Source of the DNA: Bolinopsis microptera
Taxonomy: Eukaryota; Ctenophora; Tentaculata; Lobata; Bolinopsidae
Assembly: GCF_026151205.1 (NCBI RefSeq)
Contig: NC_087077.1
Location: 7,059,983 to 7,123,982 of the forward strand
Direction of reading: 5' to 3'
DNA: 64,000 bases
Both the position numbers and the translations under genes were made by a program. Shown in pieces: positions 25,101 through 32,670 of this stretch. The notes under the pieces were generated by a model that was not told where the DNA came from, searched no databases, and saw only the letters and a program-made list of their open reading frames with translations. Position 1 is the stretch's first letter. Each line of letters begins with the position of its first letter.

Positions 25101-25917
25101 TCATATCCCAGTGAAATAATATTTGAAATTTTAGTTTTCTAATTCTGCTTAAAATTGAAAGCAAAATGACTGGAACAATAAGGAATAATAATGAACTAAG
25201 GCAAATATCTAACTGAAATTTTAGTGGAAAATCGTTAATTTTTCGAAGAATTTGTGCCCAAATTTTCGGTCGCCCAAATGAGTTCAAATTTTCTGCCCAA
25301 ATTTTTCGGGCTCAAATAAATTGTGCTCAATATAATGGCACACAAATTTTTGGGAATTAAGGTATGTATAATTAGTATATTGTATAACATTGGTCCTAAA
25401 TTGTCTTTGAAACATTCCCTCAGAAGCTGGGAAGCAGATATTTGCAGGTAGCAAAACTTACAGCTTCAATTTTTCAGGATCGAAGAAGCAAATTTATCGT
25501 AACGGACAAATCACTGCCGTTCACGATAGCCCTTTATTCAATAGCAGCCATTGCTACTCTATTATTATTAACTTGGAGGAGATACAGCATTGCTGCTGGA
25601 AAGGTATGTAGTGTGTTAGTCAGTTCAATTACTATAATATTGTTGTGACATTTTCATCGTGTAATGTGGAGAAAGCTATTTAGATTGGTTTTCTGTTTAG
25701 ATGTTTCATATTTGATGTTATATCGAATTTTTGGTATGATATCATGGATTTTGATGTTTTTTAAAATTTTTAAAATACTTCTGACGTCCTCTCCTTGCAG
25801 GCCGAATTGGGAGGTGATCCTAAGGTAAAGAAAATATGCGCTGCAATATGTATAACCCTCTGGTCGATATACATCATCTGCGCTTCCCTATATGCCTACG
25901 ATGTAATCAAGTTTTAG
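3949..25917 (+). CDS. NCX: Sodium/calcium exchanger (NCX, SLC8-type), 3' part of gene
   Basis: NCX exports one Ca2+ for about three Na+ across the plasma membrane. Exons read: 3949-4104, 6805-6856, 7151-7259, 7903-8129, 8394-8551, then 19166-19349 or 19438-19618, then 21059-21237, 24432-24594, 24706-24884, 25478-25603 and 25801-25917 (TAG stop). All have GT-AG borders, the phases match throughout, and the sum is 1650 nt (549 residues plus stop with the first alternative exon). Recognition rests on two Calx-beta domains ending in NDDG-type acidic motifs, and on the alpha-2 repeat with [11 protein letters not shown] and [16 protein letters not shown], which are NCX hallmarks. The alpha-1 half and signal peptide must be encoded upstream of the window. 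The introns host a SINE, a giant foldback element and an antisense gene. Family assignment is very secure; the exact paralogue is not determinable. Confidence 0.95.
4501..4515 (+). CDS. NCX: Candidate 15-nt microexon of NCX
   Basis: The sequence ATCGCAACTACAGAG (IATTE) is flanked by a good acceptor (GACTTGTTCAG) and a strong donor (GTAAGG). It is phase 0 at both ends, which matches the neighbouring exons (3949-4104 ends in phase 0, 6805-6856 starts in phase 0). Inclusion would add five residues to the loop just before Calx-beta 1. This is inferred only from splice signals and phase. Confidence 0.4.
5490..5830 (+). mobile_element. tRNA-derived SINE
   Basis: The head is tRNA-like: an A-box match TGGCTCAGTTGG at 5498-5509 and a B-box match GGTTCGATTCC at 5540-5550, with normal RNA polymerase III spacing. 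It continues into a roughly 280-bp non-tRNA body ending near the ACACTTGTGTAACAATG stretch. The tRNA part lacks a normal cloverleaf 3' half and sits in an NCX intron, so a SINE is far more likely than a functional tRNA gene. The 3' boundary is approximate. Confidence 0.7.
6805..6856 (+). CDS. NCX: NCX short loop exon
   Basis: This 52-nt exon runs from phase 0 to phase 1 and encodes [17 protein letters not shown]. The acceptor is TTTATCTCAG and the donor ACAG|GTAACT. An upstream AG at 6790 would break the frame, so the CAG at 6804 was chosen. It is acidic linker sequence directly before Calx-beta 1. Confidence 0.75.
7151..8129 (+). CDS. NCX: NCX Calx-beta domain 1 (exons 7151-7259 and 7903-8129)
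   Basis: The two exons join inside a codon and together encode the regulatory Ca2+-binding domain CBD1. Visible hallmarks are the first strand [20 protein letters not shown], the [15 protein letters not shown] turn, the acidic [15 protein letters not shown] segment, and the terminal VSIINDDG. In vertebrate NCX1 the corresponding acidic loops bind four Ca2+ ions. Several acidic positions are retained here, but exact ion count and affinity cannot be read from sequence. Confidence 0.93.
8394..8551 (+). CDS. NCX: NCX Calx-beta domain 2, first half
   Basis: A 158-nt exon (phase 1 to phase 0) starting from the CTCCCAG acceptor encodes [20 protein letters not shown] onward and ends with TAIAGKDYE at a GTATGT donor. 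This is the A-to-D strand half of CBD2. The domain is completed by one of two alternative exons more than 10 kb downstream. Confidence 0.9.
9242..9249. repeat. Left 8-bp target-site duplication of foldback element
   Basis: TAATAATG directly precedes the terminal GGCAAGTTTCC of the foldback element and is repeated exactly at 16735-16742 after the inverted terminus. Confidence 0.85.
9250..11603 (+). repeat. Left arm of foldback element: palindrome array
   Basis: The arm has an outer single-copy-like part (to about 9790) dominated by CGCTTATAAGCG and AAAAGCGCTTTTTT motifs, then a tandem array of composite units. Each unit carries a perfect palindrome such as AAAGCGCTTATAAGCGCTTT plus a spacer of about 50-90 bp. 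A larger unit of about 490 bp is tandemly duplicated at 10456-10945 and 10946-11435. Short open frames such as repeated KSAYKRF are by-products of the array. Confidence 0.9.
10456..11435 (+). repeat. 490-bp tandem duplication inside left arm
   Basis: The block starting GGTCGGAACTGGAAATCAG recurs 490 bp later with almost no differences over its full length, including the 'TTCTACCGCTTTTTC' and later 'TTCTCCCGCTTTTCC' variants in the same order. This points to recent unequal exchange or slippage within the array. Confidence 0.85.
11604..11966 (+). mobile_element. MITE with CTCGCCCAAA inverted ends and TTAGGG-like core (copy 1)
   Basis: Ends are TACTAAATCGCTCGCCCAAA and its imperfect inverse. 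The interior holds GACGTAGGGTTAAAATG, GGTCACGTGACAGGCTA and a degenerate telomere-like stretch of GGGTTAGGG/GGTTATGG repeats at about 11812-11890. Other copies lie at 13724-14075 (inverted), 28470-28654 and 29279-29700 (inverted). No coding capacity. Confidence 0.8.
11999..12150. mobile_element. Dispersed repeat with GGGTGATACTCGT / GAGTCCAACTCGGCGCGC
   Basis: It shares the block from AACGGGTGATACTCGT through GACGAGTCCAACTCGG to GGTAGGTTGTAAACCTACAA with 28228-28325, and its GTCCAACTCGGCG end with 39546-39595. It contains internal inverted segments, which fits a MITE. Boundaries are approximate. Confidence 0.6.
12680..12770 (-). mobile_element. MITE fragment (GGCTGAGCGCCGCC family)
   Basis: The stretch CCGAATAAAGATTTTGCGGA followed by AATGACAGGCTGAGCGCC matches, in inverse orientation, copies at about 29820-29900, 29938-30010 and 39750-39835, and resembles 39515-39550 directly. 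Several copies carry the shared AGCCTGGGG(T)CCCCAGG tail. Confidence 0.5.
13185..13285. repeat. Dispersed GC-rich repeat shared with 39005-39085
   Basis: CAGAGCCCTTGCGCTTGCAG followed by TAGCGCGCG, GTGAAACAAGCGCG and CACATGG occurs here and, with indels, at 39008-39085. The blocks fit a decayed mobile element; no ends were identified. Confidence 0.5.
13724..14075 (-). mobile_element. MITE with CTCGCCCAAA ends (copy 2, inverted)
   Basis: This is an inverted, diverged copy of the element at 11604-11966, running from TTCGCTCGCCCAAAAATTTC to AAAATTTGGGCGAGCGATTT. The telomere-like CCCTAA stretch is degenerate. Together with copy 1 it makes the centre of the giant foldback element an inverted repeat too. 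Confidence 0.8.
14530..16734 (-). repeat. Right arm of foldback element: palindrome array
   Basis: This is the reverse-complement counterpart of the left arm. Units contain CACCCCAGGTTGC, CCGACCAGGTTAGGGGCAGC and CCAACCAGGCCATGGGTGAT spacers between AAGCGCTTATAAGCGCTT-like palindromes. The outer ~730 bp mirror the left end almost perfectly, whereas the inner array has its own unit order and lacks the left arm's 490-bp duplication. Confidence 0.9.
16735..16742. repeat. Right 8-bp target-site duplication of foldback element
   Basis: TAATAATG immediately follows the terminal GGAAACTTGCC and matches 9242-9249 exactly. Confidence 0.85.
18905..19047. repeat. GC-rich ~42-bp tandem repeat upstream of alternative exon
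   Basis: CACTGCGCACAG recurs at 18911, 18953, 18992 and 19035, with GGTCTCACTCCGGACA between copies (spacings 42, 39 and 43 bp). It is strongly GC-rich against an AT-rich background and ends about 120 bp before the first alternative Calx-beta exon. Confidence 0.85.
19166..19349 (+). CDS. NCX: NCX alternative exon A, second half of Calx-beta 2
   Basis: The exon is 184 nt, phase 0 to phase 1, with acceptor CCCTCATAG and donor GACG|GTATGT. It encodes [20 protein letters not shown], the acidic [16 protein letters not shown] strand and the closing TIVTILNDD. It is homologous along its whole length to the next exon and joins 8394-8551 (ends in phase 0) to 21059-21237 (needs a phase-1 donor). Confidence 0.9.
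19438..19618 (+). CDS. NCX: NCX alternative exon B, second half of Calx-beta 2
   Basis: The exon is 181 nt, with the same phases as exon A (0 to 1) and only 88 nt downstream. It encodes [39 protein letters not shown] and the same TIVTILNDD ending, one residue shorter than exon A. Splicing A to B would shift the frame, so they can only be used alternatively. This parallels vertebrate SLC8 exons A and B, which occupy the same part of CBD2 and are mutually exclusive. Confidence 0.88.
21059..21237 (+). CDS. NCX: NCX exon: CBD2-to-membrane linker
   Basis: The 179-nt exon (phase 1 to phase 0) encodes [40 protein letters not shown], an acidic stretch and [12 protein letters not shown]. It matches the family's conserved WREQF...FDYVMHFLTVFWK segment that precedes the first TM helix after the loop. 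The connection from CBD2 to this segment is short compared with vertebrate NCX1. Confidence 0.9.
21334..24129 (-). CDS. Intronless protein with six ~60-residue repeats, nested antisense in NCX intron
   Basis: A single 931-codon ORF on the minus strand fills most of the NCX intron 21238-24431. I do not recognise the family. Residues 40-90 are acidic and Ser/Glu-rich; 145-225 are rich in His, Asn and Gln with many HxQ/NQV steps. Six degenerate repeats then follow at about 281-343, 389-447, 544-599, 638-697, 715-773 and 836-897. The core is (A/I)FG(V/I)PVxxxxxYxVxVPxxxxExxVxG, followed by N(P)DN and a second hydrophobic strand ending near TxxRP. Charged, low-complexity linkers separate the repeats. 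No signal peptide or TM helix is apparent. ATGs at codons 1, 8 and 20-21 are possible starts. Such length without stops, plus repeat conservation, strongly supports a real gene, perhaps retroposed. Function unknown. Confidence 0.88.
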   Translation of the reverse strand: MLSIKCSMQRTVRVYRLLSMMTEAADDKIICDNVVTMPGELRKDDSETENSAEDSISCSEDITISEDVPEGENSTEEGKTDTTNEQQNGGSNHVITFSIPATDSANVSPAVVPVLLTPNIEDDAHLDVTNEGVPFTDSNLNSGRLTNHHHVLANNIQVQHNQVQIQEAHVHQNVNHVHGVNPAFVQNQHFHNNHVQSYENQVPYNVNQVPAHHAYSQPLPTGTQHQVIRERSRIEDEYSYLPATHIFLQDGTLNPRYNHLFQSGYFMFRKHQAPWLANSLHIFGVAVDASSHYIVYIPALGCERSVPGSALSLNPNEPNPRYPKTFLACISGVSYIATRLRVAPERNYNQEQHKEKLKEQQELVIKKHQQTGSSVRYVDFQPGTHETFSIFGVPVFKSQSYYVYIPEFKNEYTVPGLDLSPNPDDKTGLLVTIHRRRYHATSLRPVFPELVFHKRLNEGEDTANKQHDKLVMTGEQPEEGLAREQSVEEAVLVGGATENTSTHNELTETVSAVTQPQDLEKTVTTGSDNKDTVPESQPQQQLIAFGIPVQPKETYYVHVPDMRQEYIIFGEHISQNDNNTVKITVEGTELVGTEIRPAFIANNFNPGDKDVIAPVLKTEDDEVESPSTPDKESRYKLVAFGVPIHPDQVYQVHVPILDRTVEVQGNRLAVNPDNKDTILVEMEGVWEEGSSVKQTDTEDSPSDSGESYPLQGLITAFGVPVLPGEKYRVFVPSLQTECVVYGRHIHSHLSNNLKVLVIVSGLQFEGTSVRLARSPNCPKYKVGTVVSSSEKRNIAFKSKDVSGSDTTLSGDEKEKELEFDLNIRPPDINQDLPQYVINSVAIFTDKFYCVFIIKDEKEEKIMVKGCEFEPLIKDQQFFNIRVGEELIFIEPYFRIIPVQSGPEGPKTLSRNKDSAFVEFKLEKSPKFLNEL
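24229..24249. promoter_or_regulatory. Two TCATGTGAC E-boxes 12 bp apart upstream of the nested gene
   Basis: TCATGTGAC occurs at 24229-24237 and 24241-24249, about 100-120 bp upstream of the minus-strand start codon. CATGTG with these flanks is the M-box/TFE-type bHLH-Zip site in animals. One-helical-turn spacing is suggestive, but function is only inferred. Confidence 0.35.
24432..25917 (+). CDS. NCX: NCX C-terminal membrane domain with alpha-2 repeat (four exons)
   Basis: Exons 24432-24594, 24706-24884, 25478-25603 and 25801-25917 encode the transport core after the loop. Visible are the helix of [20 protein letters not shown], the D-M-A-S-I-L-G segment, [20 protein letters not shown] spanning a splice junction, [20 protein letters not shown], and two more hydrophobic helices ([19 protein letters not shown] and [19 protein letters not shown]). 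The protein ends YAYDVIKF before TAG. The alpha-2 motif lines the ion-binding pocket in NCX and is intact. Confidence 0.95.
25424..25477 (+). CDS. NCX: Possible in-frame extension of NCX exon 25478-25603
   Basis: A CCCTCAG acceptor at 25417-25423 would add 54 nt, open and in frame ([18 protein letters not shown]), in front of the exon that otherwise starts after the TTTTTCAG at 25477. The site lies in the short loop between two membrane helices. A separate 24-nt exon ending at the GTAGCA donor is unlikely because the remaining intron would be about 30 nt. Confidence 0.3.
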
Positions 25918-28220
25918 GACATAAGCTCCCACTGCACCAAACGCAATTCAACCGACGTCCACACTACAGCCATGATTTTTATCCATAGTTTTGTACCGCG
26001 TAGCAGGTCAGATCACCAGACCAGATGTCCGGACATATAACAAGCAGTGTGACACAAACAGTGTGACACTGTACAAACAGTGTGACAGCAGTGTGACAGC
26101 AGTGTGACACTGTGTACAGCTCTGTTACCGGGGATCATCATGATATTATAGCCTGGCACATGGCCCAGACATTTGTAGAAAGTATAACAGATAAGAGGCT
26201 CACCACTCTTGGAATATGCCATGTTCTTTTTCTAGATCTCCTTCTTTTCTTTAGCACTGCATGTCAATACAAATGGGAAATGCTACTTATGGTCTGAAAA
26301 AAAGAATTGGGTTGCTCTTCTGTTCAATAATTTGTATCTTGGGGACTGTTCAGAAACCTAGCAACCACTCCTAAAAACAATACTTGTAACCTAGTAACTC
26401 TTCTAGTAACTTGGTTACTAAACTAGTAACCTGGTTACCAGCGCAATTCAGTCTCCGGATGTCAGGTTATTGAGGTACTGATATCTCGAATAAGTGAGGG
26501 GTTGTCAAATAATGGTCACACAAGAATATTGGACAGCAGGTAGCCGAGAGAGATTTATCATTATTTTTATCTCCCGACAGGTTTTTATTTAAAGTGATCT
26601 CTTGACTCCTTGATTGATAAGCCGATTTACCTTGAAGCCATGCCTCAATCCTGCGAATTTTGCTTAGCCAAAAAATTGCGCATTTCCAGGTTAAATGTTC
26701 TTTGAGATTTTTAGCTGTACAGTATTACACGATTTATTTACCACAACAAACGTACGACTGTAGACTGAACCGGCTTATTGTTGTTCGTGTTTAGCACGTG
26801 GAGCAATAGATTGGTTGTTTTTTGGTCCAAAGTTTGTCACAGTTAGGGATGGCATTTCAAAATTATGCCTTTAAAATATGCACAAATGTTAGAGTTAAAA
26901 GACGATGTTTTCGTTGCTGTAATGAAATCAAACATGTTATAATTGATGCGTCATGATCTATTTCTGTCTTGTCGAGTGAACAAATGTTAGATATCTAGTA
27001 AACTTATACGAGATCATTGTAGGAAGTTTTATTGTTTCGCAAAGAAATGAAGCTTCATCGTCATGTATCAAAAATAATGGTTTCTGATACAGGACCTTGA
27101 AGTTTCTAGCTTGCGGATCGGAGCAGTATTACTTCCCGGAATGACTTAAATATTATGATGGGTTTAATAATATCAGCTGGTAAGATGCAACGAATTCCTG
27201 CTGGAAAGCAGCATAAGCAGTTTCTATAGATCAGTTGCCATGGTCTATATGATCATGAGTTGCGAACTCTGTGGTGACAGCGTGTTGCCATGGTAACGAC
27301 TTGTTGTTATAACTGTTATTACCAATTGTCTTCTTAGAGGTAACTGGTTTGAAAGAGGTTGAAGAAAAGTTTAGGATTATTTAAGGGCTTCTTTAACAAT
27401 TTCAGCTAAACTTTTATTAAAGCCGGGGTGATATTTTATTTTGGTTTTGTCATCTCATCTACCTTTTGTTAACCGTGCTTCATCTTGAATTTTTAGATCC
27501 TCTCGGATTTTCCGGTCTTTGACTTTATTAGGCTATAAAACATGATAATTTGTCTTGTCATTTTTGAAAGTTTTCTGAGAAAGAATTAGAGGTCAACGAA
27601 TAAACGCTTTTTTCCTGTCAGTTTCACGTCTACTTTATAATTAGAGTCTAGTTGTGCCTGGCCGGTTGGATGTTGTATATTAATTACATGTCCCTCATAA
27701 TTCACTCTTAGCCGTTATATTATAGTTACTATTTGAAGACAAGAGATGAAGATGTTTTTATTGTTCTCAAAACCTGCCATCATGATCAATGATTGATTGA
27801 AAATAACAAAACCATTGTGAACGACAATTGAATGTAGGTTTTTAAAATTGCTTCGGACTATAAATACTGAGTCCGGGATTTCAAATTGAAGAAATCCCAG
27901 AGAATATGTATGATATACGTGAGAGAGCCATATACAATCAACAATATACATTATACATAGACCAGCAAGCTGAGTAACAAATTTCATACAATAAATGTAT
28001 ATTGTATAATATGTGCTTGCACAATAATTGATAATGTTTGTACATCATATTATGTACAATCATAAACCAACAGTACCAAATAACAAATGTGGATTATACA
28101 TTATGATTCACTAAACTCTATATGATTGTATTGTAGTTGTACACTTTACCCGTGAGCATCAAATGAACAAATCGACGTATGTTACTTTTACAGTAGAGAG
28201 ACATTCAGGTGATTTGTTGA
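25918..28220. other. NCX 3' flank and intergenic DNA, no gene seen
   Basis: After the NCX stop there is a run of GTGTGACA-type repeats (about 26044-26115) and otherwise unremarkable AT-rich sequence. Short open frames here show no family resemblance or repeat-supported coding signal. A poly(A) site for NCX could not be assigned. Confidence 0.5.
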
Positions 28221-28227
28221 TTGTCCT

Positions 28228-28325
28228 AATAACGGGTGATACTCGTAAAATATTTTGTATTTGTTCCAAGACCGTCGACGAGTCCAACTCGGCGCGCGTC
28301 TTGGTAGGTTATAAACCTACAAAAT
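28228..28325. mobile_element. Dispersed repeat with GGGTGATACTCGT / GAGTCCAACTCGGCGCGC (second copy)
   Basis: This matches the 3' two thirds of 11999-12150 almost exactly, from AACGGGTGATACTCGT to GGTAGGTTATAAACCTACAA. It lies beside further MITE copies, as the first copy also does at 11604-12150. Confidence 0.6.
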
Positions 28326-28469
28326 TGTCCGTGTAGTTGTTTTTATGGTCAAATTAAGTTAACAAACTTGATCTCGACGAAAGTGGAAAGAGAAGCTTAA
28401 TAAATGTTGACACTAAATGTATGTAATGAAATACATTTTTACAAAAATCGCAGCCAATTTGATCGCTCC

Positions 28470-28654
28470 TACTAAATCGCTCGCCCAAATTTTAAGAAAA
28501 TTCTTGTGAAAAGGCCCTTTAGGCATGAAAGTGCTATCTTGATCGGTGTATTTTTGGACGCTGATTCCGAATCACCGCCCATGACGTAGGGTTAAAATGC
28601 TTCCCTGGAGAGTTATGGGCAAAAAACCGTTTTGGTCACGTGACAGGCTAATAA
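28470..28654 (+). mobile_element. MITE with CTCGCCCAAA ends (copy 3, truncated)
   Basis: The left half of the 11604 element runs from ACTAAATCGCTCGCCCAAAT to GGTCACGTGACAGGCTAATA and then stops abruptly where another GC-rich element (GACCATTGTTAATGGTCTGG) begins. Confidence 0.75.
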
Positions 28655-28942
28655 ATTGACCATTGTTAATGGTCTGGCCCGGCGCGCGCTACTTCGTAGC
28701 ACTTGCCATCGGGCCATAACATTTCGAGAAGAAAGCGGCGCGCGCTACTTCGAAGAAATTTAGACGAGTAACATCCGTCAAGTGCGTGGAGGCGTGGAGC
28801 TTTTGCATTGTTGAGGTGCCTCATAGGGGTCGTACGTTGTATGACCCGCCGCGCACGAAGTGCGCGGCTCCCCCTGTATTGTCAGGACGATAAAGTAGTG
28901 AAACGACCGTGGGGGTCGCAACGTGATACACGATCGTACTCG

Positions 28943-29108
28943 TTCACATATTACGTAATCAGCTGAGGGGGGGCGGGGGTTCCGAATGATTACGCTAGTG
29001 TAATTTGGACACAATATAGCTATATGTGTAAAACTGATTACGGAGGCAGGAGGGGGGGGGGCGGGGTAAAAATGCTCCAAAAAATGATTACGTAATATGC
29101 GAACGACC
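28943..29108. mobile_element. Short MITE with CGTTC(A/G)CATATTACGTAAT ends
   Basis: The ends CGTTCACATATTACGTAATC and GATTACGTAATATGCGAACG are inverted around a core with two G-rich runs (28966-28978 and 29052-29065). A related GTGAACGACCCC end appears at 34177-34188. Confidence 0.6.
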
Positions 29109-29278
29109 CCATATCATGTTGCATGTGATTATGATATTCAATTTTATTGATTTAATAATGTGTACTGATTACGATTCCCCATTTACAATTAAATTTTGCT
29201 GGACTCGCGTCAAATTATTTTTAATGCAGAATCAAGTATTAGTCGAATAAATGTTGCATATGTATCAAATTGGGCTCT

Positions 29279-29700
29279 TACTAAATCGCTCGCCCAAAAA
29301 TTTCACGTGACTTTGGTTTTTTGGTTTTGCAGCCGTGCAAAACGGTTTTACATAAACCCTAATCCTTGATTCACGATGTCAATCCTTCGCATCTCGCCGA
29401 TCTGCATACGGCGAGAAGCATTATTGGATGCGCGCGACCCAGTAGTGCATCGCGCTACAACCCTAATCCCAACCCTAACCCTAACCATAACCCCGAAGCT
29501 ATCCATAATCTTAACCACTATGCACTACCCTAACCCTAACCCGAGCCCTAAATAATCGAATTCACGTTTTATTAGCCTGTCACGTGACCAAAACGGTTTT
29601 TTGCCCATAACTCTCCAGGGAAGCATTTTAACCCTACGTCATGGCGGTGATTCGGAATCAGCGTCCAAAAATACACCGATCAAGATAGCACTTTTGTCAT
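29279..29700 (-). mobile_element. MITE with CTCGCCCAAA ends and CCCTAA repeats (copy 4, inverted)
   Basis: This is an inverted copy with a clear telomere-like core (CCCAACCCTAACCCTAACCA near 29465-29490, and again near 29523-29545). About 110 bp of unrelated GC-rich sequence (about 29363-29458) interrupts the CCCTAATCC stretch, probably a nested insertion. The distal end is cut off by the neighbouring GGCCCGATGGCAAG element. Confidence 0.7.
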
Positions 29701-29814
29701 GGCACCCTACTTGGCCCGATGGCAAGTGCTACGAAGTAGCGCGCGCCGGGCCAGACCATTAGCAATGGTCAACCACGCACGCATTTCGCGGAGGAATAAG
29801 ACATGACATGTTTT

Positions 29815-30015
29815 ATATACTGGGCGGCGCTCAGCCTGCCATTCCGCCGAATCTTTATTCGGCGAAATATATTATATAGCCTGGGGTCCCCAGGTTGCAG
29901 GTAAGACACGACAGTTTCATTGATATGCAATTTTACTGGGCGGCGCGCTAGCTCAGCCTGTCATTCCGCCAAATCTATTGTCTATATTCGGATTATGAAC
30001 ATAAATATAATAAGC
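29815..30015. mobile_element. Two tandem MITE copies (CTCAGCCTG...CCATTCCGCC family)
   Basis: GGGCGGCGCTCAGCCTGCCA through TTCCGCCGAATCTTTATTCGG to AGCCTGGGGTCCCCAGG is followed about 120 bp later by GGGCGGCGCGCTAGCTCAGC, CTGTCATTCCGCC and CTGGGGTTCCCAG. Similar pieces occur at 12680-12770, 39515-39550 and 39750-39835. Confidence 0.55.
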
Positions 30016-31005
30016 TGGGGTTCCCAGATAAACAAAGCTAAAGCAATGATCTTGTTTGCATTCTTACATCGATGCGAAAATGAAGTAAGAATGATTTGCT
30101 CTAACCTAGTAGTAGAGGCTCTTACGGGCTTTGTCTGCTAGATACACTAAAATCACCAGACCCATCTTAAAAGACGTATTTTTGACCGTAGAATCGATTA
30201 AAAGTGGTTAGAAGTGTTTAAAATGGGGGTTACCCGGTTTTATTTTGAAAAAACCGATATTTGGCCCCAAAAATGGCCATTTTTTGAGGTTTTTTAGAAA
30301 TTTCGACAGGTTAATTCAATCGAAAAGCTTATATATTTTGGGTTCTTGTACATTTTTATTTGCCGCACTAGTTGATACCAATATAATAGGCATACACAAG
30401 AGTTTACCTGGTCAAAATTTTAAAAAACCTCCCAAAAAAAATATTTATTTGCGCGCTAAATTTTTTCGGCTCTTTACACACCCACGATGAAATATTTTTG
30501 CCCAAAAAGTGTTTTAATACTGTTTAATAATACTATTTGATAGTTTTTCAGCGTTAAAACAAGTTTTGAAAGCGGAAGAAAAAATTATATTTTTCGTGGT
30601 GCTAAGCACTTTGAAATTTTTTGAATAAAATCGAGCGCTACCGTAAAATTTTAGTAACCCTTCCCTGAAACTCATTTAAGTTTTTGTATCGGTAGTGTTT
30701 TGTCCTTTTCTGAAGTTCATGCCTTCTCTGGCTTAATTTCATATAATATTGTTTAAAACAGCACAGTAAAGTGTTTTATAATAGTAGAGTGCCATTTCTA
30801 ATACTTCAATGTTATATTGTTGAGATACCTTTACTTGGCTGATTACCTTTTGTTAATACAATTTCACCAATTTAGTATTGCATTGCTTATATGAATATTT
30901 GGATTTATAATTTATCGATTGTGGGTATGAATTAACTTTTGGTTCACAATCAACAATAAAATGTCTACTGTATGGTACCCTTACAAGATTAATTATAGAT
31001 CTTTT

Positions 31006-31430
31006 GACAGGAATGCCTGACTTAAACCCCCTCATCCATCACTCATTCCGTGTTACCTGTTGGATGTGGAGGAACCCTACCTCAAACTGAAATATTGTAA
31101 AGGTACCCTTCAGTACATAAATAGAGCACTGTAAATAATATAGATTAGTTACTGCTATCTTCTCAATGCAATTTTGAATACATGTCAGGAACACCTGGCT
31201 TAAACCCCCTCATCCATCACTCATTCAGTGTTGCCTGTTGGATATGGAGGAAATCTACACCACAAAGTGGAATATTGTAAAGGCACTCTTCAGTACACAT
31301 AAAATAGAGCACTGTAAATAATATAGATTAGTTGCTGCTATCTTCTTAACATGATTTTGAATTTATAAATAGTAGTAGAGTAAATGTCAGGAATGCCTGA
31401 CTTAAACCCCCTCATCCATCACTAATTTCG
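31006..31430. repeat. Tandem repeat of ~180-200 bp, about 2.2 copies
   Basis: Units start with GACAGGAATGCCTGACTT at 31006, GTCAGGAACACCTGGCTT at 31184 and GTCAGGAATGCCTGACTT at 31385, each followed by AAACCCCCTCATCCATCACT. The second copy carries extra sequence before the third. No coding sense. Confidence 0.85.
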
Positions 31431-32289
31431 AATAAATGTATAGATGCTGCATTGAATTCATGAAGATATCATTCGTTTTGAGCAATCATTCCCTTAGCTC
31501 CCCCATTCTTTGATTGTTTCAAAGAAGTAGTCAAACTACAATATGTATTGTTTAGTTACATCTTTAGGTAGGGTGCCCCGCTAAAAGAACTGGATTCTTC
31601 CAGGAAGCATCCCGTGCACAGACCTTGGTCTACATATATATTAAATTATTAACCATTCATTCTGTATGTGCACGAAAATGTATTTCAATCAAAAACATCT
31701 ATTGCTTGTTATTTAAGCCATTTCATCTCTAGTAGATTCAAATAATTTCTGCAATTCTGAATTATGTTGCTGAACAAACTTGACAATCATCATTAGAAAG
31801 AAGGTGACATGTTTATGGACCCAGAACTAGCTAAGACAGCTAAGACTCTGTGTACATGCGAATCACTTCAAGAATCTTCTTGATGAAAGAAGCTTGTGTG
31901 GTTTGTTAAAAGACTTCAATCCGCTCACAGCCATGCAGATTAAGACGAATTTAGATCGACATTATTTTGATAACAATGAAAACTCAAATGGTTTGATTTT
32001 TAGCTAAATTACCATAATTATTATAATTAATTAAATACAGGCTGACAATGTTTCATTTTACAAAATGTATCTGAATAATGTAATTTTAACTGAATCTTAA
32101 GCTGTTCAAAAAGCTTTGTTAGATGATGTTATCGATGCTGTATAAGTTGAAACCTTTTGATGATGAGAGGTACATGAACAAACCTACACTAAACAATACT
32201 ACATTCCAGCTTGAAACGAAATGAGTGGAGTTGAACGACGCCTGTTTATCGAAACTACATCAATCAACTTTTCAACTATGCAGGTTATT

Positions 32290-32670
32290 AATGAAATGAA
32301 ATGAAATACTACTACTTTGTCGGAACTAAGTCCGATCTACGCCAGATAACCCCCTCCATATATCCCTGTCCCGCATCAGAGTTCACAGTTCCTCTTTTGA
32401 GTTTGTCCCAATTTCCTTCAGTAACATAGACAAGTAGCTTTGTCTTGGTCGCCTTGCTGTGCTCTACAATGCATAGGTTTCCATAAGACTAAATCACTGG
32501 CAAGTAGCTCAGGATGTCTGATGCAGTGTCCTGCCATTTTTAGTCTCCTGCTTTGTAACTTGTTTGACAGCCTTGGTAGACTACCATACAAAGTTATATT
32601 GCTGACCTTGTCCTTCCATGAGATACCCAGCACCATACGTAGCATCTTTGTGTATGTCCCGTCCAATACA
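32290..32670 (-). mobile_element. 3' fragment of a non-LTR retrotransposon
   Basis: The minus strand at 32418-32666 encodes DGTYTKMLRMVLGISWKDKV, YGSLPRLSNKLQSRRLKMAG and HCIRHPELLASDLVLWKP. This is the GHCxRHxE...AS.L.LW C-terminal signature common in animal LINE reverse-transcriptase ORFs. Downstream (lower coordinates) the LINE tail ends in a short TTTCA repeat at about 32290-32308. Everything upstream of this C-terminal part is missing. Confidence 0.7.

Larger units (their letters stand above)
28656..29772. mobile_element. Foldback with GC-rich ends TGACCATTG...GGCCCGGCGCGCGCTACTTCG
   Basis: The left end TGACCATTGTTAATGGTCTG continues through GGCCCGGCGCGCGC, CTACTTCGTAGCACTTGCC and ATCGGGCCA. 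Its inverse, from TTGGCCCGATGGCAAGTGC to GACCATTAGCAATGGTCA, lies at 29709-29772. Between the ends sit other elements, including an inverted CTCGCCCAAA MITE and a TTACGTAAT-ended MITE, so this is a nest. Confidence 0.6.

Noticed and set aside
25424-25447. Separate 24-nt NCX microexon (KLGSRYLQ)
   Set aside because: It has an acceptor and a weak GTAGCA donor, but the following intron would be only about 30 nt, too short to splice. An alternative acceptor is the better reading.
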